Shown here: piece after piece, positions 8,527 through 13,705 of the stretch
Position numbering within the stretch: the first letter of the stretch is position 1
Layout of the letters: every line of letters begins with the position of its first letter
NCBI GenBank assembly: GCA_900547135.1
Contig: URFJ01000042.1
Location: forward strand, 1 to 13,705
Direction of reading: 5' to 3'
Source: an uncultured Eubacteriales bacterium
GTDB lineage: Bacteria; Bacillota; Clostridia; Christensenellales; CAG-138
Length of the DNA: 13,705 bases
Program-made: the position numbers and the translations under genes
Notes under the pieces: model-generated
Told to the model about the DNA's origin: nothing
The model's database searches: none
Seen by the model: the letters and a program-made list of their open reading frames with translations, nothing else

Positions 8527-8542
8527 AACTTACAATTAAAGT

Positions 8543-9676
8543 TTACCGCATTTTGAAGCTAGGTACAAGAGCATTAATAATTTGTCCAAGCTCCTCGCCA
8601 TCTCCTTTAAGCGCCTTGTCTGCTGCTAAATCCAATTTATCCTTTAGTGAGTTCAGATCAAAGGTATTTGGAATAGCCGGGTCGCTCAGTTTGCTATAAA
8701 GCAGCGCTACAGACGATTGTTCAAATTCAGGGGGCGACTCGGCTTCTATCACAGGGAACATTCCAAGGGTTTCAAGTGCTTCCTGAGCTTTTTCACCCAA
8801 TATTACATCTATAAGTTCCAATGCGTACTTAACCTTTTCTTCCTCTATGTCCGACGCTATGCCTATATATTGGACCAAATCGGTGTAATATGGCACGGTG
8901 CAGATTTCAAATGAAAACCCATTGCCTGCGGAAATACGCCTTTCATGATCTCCCACTGCCCGTATATCGGTGATAGCCATGGAAGCCTCCTGTGCTCTAA
9001 ACCGTTCATATTCGGCGATCTCACTATTGACCCCCATCATTGCGGCTATAAGTTTATGCCCCGATAGGCCATATACATGTTCCTGCTTCTTACCTCGTTT
9101 GTAATCCAGTCTCTGGACCGCGCCTTTCAGCCAATCGGCTGAAACGATTCGGTCGGTCGGCATAGTAACGCCTTTTTCCGAAGCAATCGACGTATTGACC
9201 GATAGCATATACCCTGAATATAGGAATGGTATCGCAAAGGTCGATTGACCGACAACTCCTGTTTCGGCCAATCGGCCTATTATAGCATATTCCTTTTCTG
9301 TGTCGATTTCCCTCAGCATATCTGATGCGCACCATCCTGAAGGAAAGGAGTAAATGTCGGCCAGCTCCCCCATCCGCATTCTCTCCGAACATTCTTCAAC
9401 TGTCATGGCTGTGACCTCGAAGAATATCCCATAATGGCGGGACTCAATTACATGCGCTCTGTTTTTAAGCCATGTTCCTATGCTGCCGAGGTATGGCTTG
9501 AAGCCTACTATATGCCATATGTTTATTATACCAGAGTAAGGCTCATCCTTTGGTTCGATCCATTCCCTGTATGGGTCTCGCCCCAGCTGATCCTGTAGGT
9601 ACTGTGGTATAAATATCACGTACAGCACTATCGCTGCTGCCATTATCAATGAAATTACACGGCGTTTTGTACTCAT
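8543..9676 (-). CDS. Membrane-anchored extracellular solute-binding-like protein (family 1), no transporter partner
   Basis: I recognise the fold family but not the specific gene. The 377-residue protein starts with a basic stretch (KRR, 4-6) and a hydrophobic segment (7-23). This segment has no lipobox cysteine, so it looks like an uncleaved anchor or signal peptide with the rest outside the membrane. The outer part resembles family 1 ABC substrate-binding proteins: IINIWHIVG (50-58) as the first strand, ADIYSFPSG (106-114), FLYSGYMLSVN (151-161) in the hinge-like segment, and the C-terminal LIDVILGEKAQEALETLGMFPV. No permease or ATPase gene is adjacent, so a transport role is unsupported; a sensor or wall-associated binding role is possible, but that is inference. 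The ATG at 9676 has GAGGT about 8 nt upstream. It is divergent from spoIIGA and probably heads the murB operon. Confidence 0.8.
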   Translation of the reverse strand: MSTKRRVISLIMAAAIVLYVIFIPQYLQDQLGRDPYREWIEPKDEPYSGIINIWHIVGFKPYLGSIGTWLKNRAHVIESRHYGIFFEVTAMTVEECSERMRMGELADIYSFPSGWCASDMLREIDTEKEYAIIGRLAETGVVGQSTFAIPFLYSGYMLSVNTSIASEKGVTMPTDRIVSADWLKGAVQRLDYKRGKKQEHVYGLSGHKLIAAMMGVNSEIAEYERFRAQEASMAITDIRAVGDHERRISAGNGFSFEICTVPYYTDLVQYIGIASDIEEEKVKYALELIDVILGEKAQEALETLGMFPVIEAESPPEFEQSSVALLYSKLSDPAIPNTFDLNSLKDKLDLAADKALKGDGEELGQIINALVPSFKMR

Positions 9677-9715
9677 ATATTTACCTCACACGAAAGCGGG
9701 TTGCTTTATACTCTA

Positions 9716-9723
9716 AATGTATG
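9716..9723 (-). promoter_or_regulatory. Sigma-E-like -10 octamer upstream of the binding-protein gene
   Basis: CATACATT on the minus strand matches the sigma-E -10 consensus CATACANT exactly, 39 bp before the ATG at 9676. The -35 partner is poor: GGCTAAT at 13-bp spacing fits only 4 of 7 positions. A perfect -35-like GAATATT (9728-9734) is only 4 bp away, too close to act with it. Suggestive only. Confidence 0.25.
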
Positions 9724-9783
9724 CCAAAATATTCAGATTAGCCGTACATTAACAATCTTCAAACTGTCTGATTGGCTTTTTAA

Positions 9784-9790
9784 TTCGCCA
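9784..9790 (-). promoter_or_regulatory. Candidate Spo0A box
   Basis: TTCGCCA on the plus strand reads TGGCGAA on the minus strand, an exact match to the 0A-box core TGNCGAA. It lies about 70 bp upstream of the predicted spoIIGA transcription start. In B. subtilis the spoIIG promoter is activated by phosphorylated Spo0A bound in a comparable range. Only one clear box is visible, and a chance match in a gap of this size is about one in eleven. Confidence 0.45.
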
Positions 9791-9820
9791 AACACTACAT
9801 ATATTCACGTCACTCGTTCT

Positions 9821-9844
9821 ACATATGGTCAGCCTATCATATGT
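9821..9844. repeat. Spaced inverted repeat abutting the spoIIGA -10
   Basis: The arms ACATATG (9821-9827) and CATATGT (9838-9844) are perfect 7-bp reverse complements separated by 10 bp. The right arm runs up to the -10 hexamer at 9845, so the repeat covers the place where a -35 would lie. A third CATATG (9870-9875) contains the spoIIGA start codon. Starts of the three copies are 16 and 32 bp apart. It may be an operator; CATATG is itself palindromic, which weakens the argument. Confidence 0.35.
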
Positions 9845-9850
9845 TATATT
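9842..9850 (+). promoter_or_regulatory. Candidate extended -10 promoter of spoIIGA-sigE
   Basis: TGTTATATT gives an extended -10 (TG at 9842-9843) with TATATT at 9845-9850, five of six consensus bases. No good -35 occurs at 16-22 bp spacing, which would suit an activator-dependent promoter such as the Spo0A-driven spoIIG promoter. The predicted start is near 9857, 16 nt before the ATG. Confidence 0.45.
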
Positions 9851-9860
9851 GGCATAAGTC

Positions 9861-9866
9861 GGGGTG
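9861..9866 (+). promoter_or_regulatory. spoIIGA ribosome binding site
   Basis: GGGGTG, 6 nt before the ATG at 9873. It overlaps an in-frame GTG at 9864 that lacks its own upstream site, so the ATG is preferred. Confidence 0.65.
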
Positions 9867-9872
9867 AACCAT

Positions 9873-10631
9873 ATGTATATAGAACTGTTCCTGTTGGATA
9901 ACGTGCTGATGAATTCACTTATCCTTCGTACAGCGGCAGCCATGCTCTCAAGACGTTTGCCATGCTGGAGGATGATTGCCGCCTCTGCCCTGGGTGCAAT
10001 ATACGCCGCGCTTTCCGTCGGAACCGTGCCGCTTTTTATGTCATTGCCAATGAAGCTCGGGTTGGGGTTTTTAATGGAGTATATGTTCAGTGCGCTTGCC
10101 CTGTTTGTATCAACCTTCGCGATAGGCGGGGCTGCAGTAGGCCTGGCATTCCTGCTGGGCGGTAAATTAGAAAACGGATTTGTGCTTGCCGCCGTACCCC
10201 TAAGGGTTATGCTGGGTTCAGCTTTGCTGGCCTCGTTTATGCCGAGGATAATAAGAAAGGTACTGGAAAGGCGCCTGGTCAATAATGACCGGCTGCGAAT
10301 TGAAATAATGCATAAAGGCGTTTCAATCTATGCGTCCGCGATTGTGGATACAGGCAATATGCTCTGCGAACCGATGAGCGGTCTTCCTGTTGTGGTCGTT
10401 AGCTCCAGAGAGCTTGAATGTTTTGCAACGATTCCAATACCATGCCGTACCGTTGGGGGAAATGAGGTCGTTTATGGGTTCCGACCCGACAAGCTTCTGC
10501 TTTGTGGAAAAATGAACGCTGTTCTTGATGCTTTTGTGGCCGTTGGTCCCGTCTCCATTGGGGGCGCGGACGCGCTTATACCGCCATCGGCATTGCCCGA
10601 TCTGGGCCAATACAATACTGCCGACGTTTAA
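9873..10631 (+). CDS. spoIIGA: Sporulation sigma-E processing peptidase SpoIIGA
   Basis: SpoIIGA is a membrane-embedded aspartic protease that removes the pro-sequence of sigma-E in the mother cell after a signal from the forespore. The N-terminal half is a run of hydrophobic segments (about 6-26, 33-53, 62-97 and 103-125). The cytoplasmic protease half carries the hallmark VDTGNMLCEPMSGLPVVVV, with the catalytic Asp159 in DTGN, then the family-like IPCRTVGGNEVVYGFRPDKL. From the ATG at 9873 it has 252 residues, against about 300 in B. subtilis. Both the membrane region and the C-terminus appear shorter, though the conserved core is intact. The start is chosen by the GGGGTG site; a GTG at 9864 would add three residues. 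The stop codon TAA lies inside the Shine-Dalgarno of sigE, so the two are coupled. Control is probably by Spo0A. Confidence 0.93.
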   Translation: MYIELFLLDNVLMNSLILRTAAAMLSRRLPCWRMIAASALGAIYAALSVGTVPLFMSLPMKLGLGFLMEYMFSALALFVSTFAIGGAAVGLAFLLGGKLENGFVLAAVPLRVMLGSALLASFMPRIIRKVLERRLVNNDRLRIEIMHKGVSIYASAIVDTGNMLCEPMSGLPVVVVSSRELECFATIPIPCRTVGGNEVVYGFRPDKLLLCGKMNAVLDAFVAVGPVSIGGADALIPPSALPDLGQYNTADV

Positions 10632-10636
10632 GGAGG
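10630..10636 (+). promoter_or_regulatory. sigE ribosome binding site overlapping the spoIIGA stop
   Basis: AAGGAGG, a full-strength site, 6 nt before the sigE ATG at 10643. It shares bases with the spoIIGA TAA (10629-10631), so ribosomes ending spoIIGA are well placed to restart on sigE. Confidence 0.9.
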
Positions 10637-10642
10637 TACACT

Positions 10643-11353
10643 ATGATAAAGATTTTAGCAAAGTTTCTGGAAAAGTTATATCGTGCGCTTAAAATTGGCC
10701 GCCTGATAGGATATGTCAATTCCGGCGATTCCCTTCCTCCGCCTCTCTCCCCAGCAGAGGAAGCGGAACTCATGAGCAGGCTTCTTGCTGGAGATACGGA
10801 TGTTAGGCAGACGCTTATCGAGCGAAACCTTAGGCTTGTCGTATATATCGCCAGAAAATTTGAAAACACCGGCATCGGCATTGAGGACCTTGTCTCCATT
10901 GGCACAATCGGCCTTATAAAAGCCGTAAATACATTTGACGCAAGCAAGAAAATCAAACTTGCTACTTATGCTTCCAGATGTATTGAAAACGAAATACTTA
11001 TGTATCTTAGGCGGACATGTAAACTTAAGATGGAGGTTTCGCTTGACGAGCCGCTTAACATCGATTGGGACGGAAATGAGTTGCTGCTGTCGGATATACT
11101 GGGTACCGATTCCGACTCCGTATCAAGGGGACTAGAGGAGCAGGCTGATAAGGAGCTGTTGCATGCGGCTATGCAGAAGCTTACTGACAGGGAAAAGCGC
11201 ATTGTAGAACTCAGGTTTGGCTTAAACAGCAACCGTGAGTACACTCAAAAACAGGTAGCGGATATGCTGGGCATATCTCAAAGCTATATATCCCGCTTGG
11301 AAAAGCGTATAATAAAACAGCTGCGCAAGGAAATTACGGCAATGCAGGGTTAG
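10643..11353 (+). CDS. sigE: RNA polymerase sporulation sigma factor, pro-sigma-E
   Basis: This is the early mother-cell sigma factor, made as an inactive precursor and activated by SpoIIGA. It has 236 residues against 239 in B. subtilis and is nearly identical across the core: region 2 NLRLVVYIARKFENTG (62-77), IGTIGLIKAVNTF (86-98) and LATYASRCIENEILMYLRR (106-124). SLDEPLNIDWDGNELLLSD (133-151) is also well conserved, and the region 4 helix-turn-helix runs TQKQVADMLGISQSYISRLE (201-220). The N-terminal extension (1 to about 25) is amphipathic and basic, as expected of the pro-sequence. It is four residues shorter than in B. subtilis when aligned on LPPPLS (31-36); Tyr24 lies near the expected cleavage point. 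The gene is coupled to spoIIGA by an overlapping stop and ribosome site. Unlike most spore formers, no sigG follows; the priA stop comes after 17 bp. Confidence 0.97.
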   Translation: MIKILAKFLEKLYRALKIGRLIGYVNSGDSLPPPLSPAEEAELMSRLLAGDTDVRQTLIERNLRLVVYIARKFENTGIGIEDLVSIGTIGLIKAVNTFDASKKIKLATYASRCIENEILMYLRRTCKLKMEVSLDEPLNIDWDGNELLLSDILGTDSDSVSRGLEEQADKELLHAAMQKLTDREKRIVELRFGLNSNREYTQKQVADMLGISQSYISRLEKRIIKQLRKEITAMQG

Positions 11354-11370
11354 CAATAATGCTTGATAAA

Positions 11371-13635
11371 CTAAAACATGTCCGTTGGGTTGATCTCTGG
11401 AAGTGAAATTTCCTCCCTCCTGTTTGAGAGTGCGTAACCGTATATTGCGTCTACTAATGCAGGCGTATTTCTTGTGCGGGCAAACCTCATTAGCACTTGA
11501 TACCTATAAATTCCCTGCCTTCTTTTCACCGGAGCGGGGGACGCCATAATCAGCAAAACCTCGCTAGATTTAGCGCCGCGGCTTTTTAGGGTGTTCTCCA
11601 CAACTTCGCGTATGTCATTTGCATATTGTTCCGACAGCTCCTCAGCCATGCGTTCTTCCTCCGCACAGATCAGTATTCTTATAAAAGCTGAGTAAGGTGG
11701 AAAAAGGGACGCTCTTCTCTGGGCTATCTCATAATCGTAAAACCCCCTATAGTCATGATTTGATGCAAAAGTAACGGCGGGATGATCGGGCGAATATGTC
11801 TGAATTATAACCCCCCCCTGCTTTTTATGCCTGCCCGCCCTTCCTGCTACCTGTGTAAGGAGCTGAAAGGTGCGTTCACAGCTCCTAAAATCCGGTATGT
11901 GCAGCATGGCATCAGCCGCAATAACTCCAACCAACGTTACGTTTTTTATATCAAGACCCTTCGCCACCATCTGTGTGCCTATCAATACATGGGCTTCCTT
12001 ATTTTCAAAACCTTTCAGTATCCTCTGATGGGCGTTTCTGTCGCCGGTAGTGTCCATATCCATGCGCAGGGCCGTATACTCTGGAAAGTACTTAAGGAAC
12101 TGCTCCTCAACCTGCTGCGTTCCGATTCCAAAATACTTTATATACGGCTTGCCGCACTCGGGACATTTGTCAGGAATTCGGCTCACTTTGCCGCAATAGT
12201 GGCATTTCATACTAGCCTCGGGCTTATGATATGTCATCGAAACATCGCATTCAGGACACGTAAATACATGGCCGCAGCCTCTGCACGATACAAACGTGGA
12301 ATACCCCCGTCTGTTGATGAATAATATAGCCTGCTCACCATGGCTTAGGCACTCTTTTAGCGAGCTATACAAAGAGGTGGAGAATATACTGCTGTTACCC
12401 TTTAAAAACTCCTTACGCATGTCTACCACCTCTACCCTTGGCATAGGTATTCCACTGATTCTGTCCGGCATCTCCAAAAGCGTCAGCCTTCCGCGCATAG
12501 CTTTAAAATAGTCGTTCAGCGAGGGCGTGGCGCTTCCCAATACGAGTACTGCCCCATTTAAAGAGCATCTATGAGACGCAACGTCGACAGCGCTATATCT
12601 CGGTGAGGTTTCGGAATGGTAGGATTGTTCATGTTCCTCGTCTATTACAATAAGGCGGATGTCTTCCAGGGGAGCAAACAAAGCGCTTCTTGCCCCAACT
12701 ACCACGCTTACCCGTCCAAGCCTTATCCTCCTCCATTCGTCAAACCTTTCGCCCGAACTAAGACGGCTGTGCAGCACGGCTATACGGTCACCGAACCTGC
12801 CTCTAAACCGGTCAACCATCTGAGGAGTAAGGGATATCTCCGGAACTAAAGCAATGGCAGTTCCCCCAGCGGCTAACGCATGCGAAATCGCCTGCATATA
12901 CACCTCTGTCTTGCCGCTTCCGGTTACTCCGTGCAAAAGATAGCTTCCATGCCTGTTGTCGATTGCCGATATTATCTCGCTTAGAGCGTTTTCCTGGGCT
13001 GGAGTCATAGAAAGGGGCTGCGTTACAATAACTTCTTCCATATAGGGCTGGCGGTACACGGTCCTTCCGTCCTCTGTCAACACGCCTTTGCGCAAAAGCG
13101 AACTGATCGCGCTTTGAGCGCCTGGAATAAAGCCGCATATATCCTTTACGCTCATTTCAAATCCGGCTTTTTGCAGCATATCCACAACCTCATATTGAAC
13201 CGAAGATCTGAGCTTACCACCTTTTGAATACATGCCTCTTATAACTGCGTCGATATCTATTCCATCTGAAAGTCTTATGGTGCGTATACGTTTCTCTTTA
13301 ACACGGCCTCCGCGCAGCTGCGCCGGTATCATAACCCTCAGCGCCTCAACAAGAAGGCACTTATAGTTTTTAACCATCCACTTTGCAAGTTCCAACTGAT
13401 CCGGCAAGAATACCGTATATGGTTCCAGCGTTCGTATAATTTGCTTTAGGCTGCCTTGTTCGCTTTGAGCCTCATGGTCAAGATCGACGACAAAGCCCTC
13501 AGTCCTTCTGTTTCCCGCGCCGAAAGGGACGAGCACCCTGTGGCCTATGCTCACATCCATGTCCTCAGGCACAATATAGCTAAAAAGCCTGTCTATATTC
13601 GAGTGGGCGATATCCACTGAAACATTTGCGATCAT
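11371..13635 (-). CDS. priA: Primosomal protein N' (replication restart helicase PriA)
   Basis: PriA is a 3'-5' DNA helicase that recognises stalled forks and D-loops and reloads the replicative helicase. From the ATG at 13635 it has 754 residues. The N-terminal 3'-end-binding domain (about 1-105) includes IDRLFSYIVP and GHRVLVPFG. The helicase core has Walker A GVTGSGKT (236-243), VPEISLTPQM (264-273), the DEEH box (332-335), LGSATPS (366-372), GTQMVAKGLD (553-562) and QVAGRAGR (595-602). Eight cysteines in four pairs (451/454, 460/463, 478/481, 491/494) bind two zinc ions. Start choice: GAGG (13645-13648) is 9 nt before the ATG at 13635, and family members begin MIA-x-V. The ATG at 13650 has no Shine-Dalgarno. 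It converges on sigE, and no terminator is visible between them. No lesion is seen. Confidence 0.96.
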   Translation of the reverse strand: MIANVSVDIAHSNIDRLFSYIVPEDMDVSIGHRVLVPFGAGNRRTEGFVVDLDHEAQSEQGSLKQIIRTLEPYTVFLPDQLELAKWMVKNYKCLLVEALRVMIPAQLRGGRVKEKRIRTIRLSDGIDIDAVIRGMYSKGGKLRSSVQYEVVDMLQKAGFEMSVKDICGFIPGAQSAISSLLRKGVLTEDGRTVYRQPYMEEVIVTQPLSMTPAQENALSEIISAIDNRHGSYLLHGVTGSGKTEVYMQAISHALAAGGTAIALVPEISLTPQMVDRFRGRFGDRIAVLHSRLSSGERFDEWRRIRLGRVSVVVGARSALFAPLEDIRLIVIDEEHEQSYHSETSPRYSAVDVASHRCSLNGAVLVLGSATPSLNDYFKAMRGRLTLLEMPDRISGIPMPRVEVVDMRKEFLKGNSSIFSTSLYSSLKECLSHGEQAILFINRRGYSTFVSCRGCGHVFTCPECDVSMTYHKPEASMKCHYCGKVSRIPDKCPECGKPYIKYFGIGTQQVEEQFLKYFPEYTALRMDMDTTGDRNAHQRILKGFENKEAHVLIGTQMVAKGLDIKNVTLVGVIAADAMLHIPDFRSCERTFQLLTQVAGRAGRHKKQGGVIIQTYSPDHPAVTFASNHDYRGFYDYEIAQRRASLFPPYSAFIRILICAEEERMAEELSEQYANDIREVVENTLKSRGAKSSEVLLIMASPAPVKRRQGIYRYQVLMRFARTRNTPALVDAIYGYALSNRREEISLPEINPTDMF

Positions 13636-13639
13636 CGGT

Positions 13640-13705
13640 CTATTCCTCATCAGCGCGAAAAGCGGCCTCGCGCCGCTTATATTGTAATACTTTTCCCAAG
13701 CAATG
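13640..13705 (-). CDS. Possible 3' end of the gene upstream of priA
   Basis: On the minus strand a frame different from priA is open from the right edge for 21 codons, ending GKVLQYKRREAAFRADEE and a TAG at 13640-13642, four bases before the priA ATG. The tight spacing, and the ribosome site of priA falling inside it, would suit an operon partner. In Clostridia rpoZ or coaBC often precedes priA, and the charged tail is compatible with an omega-subunit end, but 21 residues cannot prove it. The priA frame is also open through this stretch, so this may be non-coding. Confidence 0.35.
   Translation of the reverse strand, partial: HCLGKVLQYKRREAAFRADEE
13645..13648 (-). promoter_or_regulatory. 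priA ribosome binding site
   Basis: GAGG (within ATGAGGAA) lies 9 nt before the ATG at 13635 and overlaps the alternative ATG at 13650. It supports the shorter start. Confidence 0.6.
13660..13678 (-). terminator. GC-rich hairpin upstream of priA, terminator-like
   Basis: On the minus strand AAGCGGC pairs perfectly with GCCGCTT across a 5-nt loop. Only a four-T run follows, so it is a weak intrinsic terminator at best. It could end the upstream transcript, act as an mRNA structure in the priA leader, or simply lie in coding sequence of the neighbour. Confidence 0.3.

Noticed and set aside
9728..9734. GAATATT, a perfect sigma-E -35-like heptamer
   Set aside because: Only 4 bp from the CATACATT -10-like octamer, and no good -10 lies at the required distance on the other side.
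9749..10282. Minus-strand open frame of 177 codons across spoIIGA and its promoter region
   Set aside because: It opposes the recognised SpoIIGA frame with its DTGN motif and would run through the spoIIGA control region; its composition looks like a shadow.
11354..11370. Possible bidirectional terminator between sigE and priA
   Set aside because: Seventeen bases with no inverted repeat and no T-tract.
11782..12324. Long plus-strand open frame of 180 codons opposite priA
   Set aside because: It lies wholly antisense to the conserved helicase and zinc-binding core of PriA, has low-complexity composition and no recognisable domain.

Overview
The window looks like core chromosome from an endospore-forming, moderate-GC Clostridia-type Firmicute. 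The diagnostic pair is spoIIGA-sigE (the protease and pro-sigma-E of the mother-cell sporulation programme). It lies beside a Gram-positive housekeeping cluster (murB, rapZ, whiA, dnaE, pfkA). I see no tRNA, rRNA, CRISPR array, insertion sequence or phage gene. Genes pack tightly, so there is no gene-free stretch over 300 bases; the longest gap is 196 bp (9677-9872).

Layout. On the minus strand, from about 9676 down to base 1, runs a probable operon: an orphan membrane-anchored solute-binding-like protein, murB, rapZ, whiA, dnaE, pfkA, and an RlmD/RumA-type rRNA methyltransferase cut by the left edge. Junctions are 46, 1, 44, 29, 49 and 23 nt with no clear internal terminator. A good extended -10 sequence before pfkA suggests an extra internal promoter. 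On the plus strand, 9873-11353, is the translationally coupled pair spoIIGA-sigE. It is transcribed divergently from the large cluster across a regulatory gap. That gap holds a Spo0A-box match, a spaced inverted repeat, an extended -10, and on the other strand a sigma-E-like -10 octamer. Converging on sigE, with only 17 bp between stop codons, is priA on the minus strand. Its upstream neighbour probably ends within the last 66 bases of the window.

How the genes work together. MurB makes UDP-MurNAc for peptidoglycan. RapZ and WhiA are regulators that sit together in Firmicutes and link cell-wall metabolism, division and sporulation. DnaE and PriA serve replication and restart, PfkA commits sugar to glycolysis, and RlmD modifies 23S rRNA. 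SpoIIGA cleaves the pro-sequence of SigE after asymmetric septation.

The points worth a second look are departures from the usual layout. yvcK is absent between rapZ and whiA, and sigG is absent after sigE. A solute-binding-like protein without a transporter faces the sporulation operon. PfkA carries substitutions at effector and substrate positions. I found no convincing wholly new multi-gene system here; the best candidate for new biology is the orphan binding protein together with the shared spoIIGA control region.
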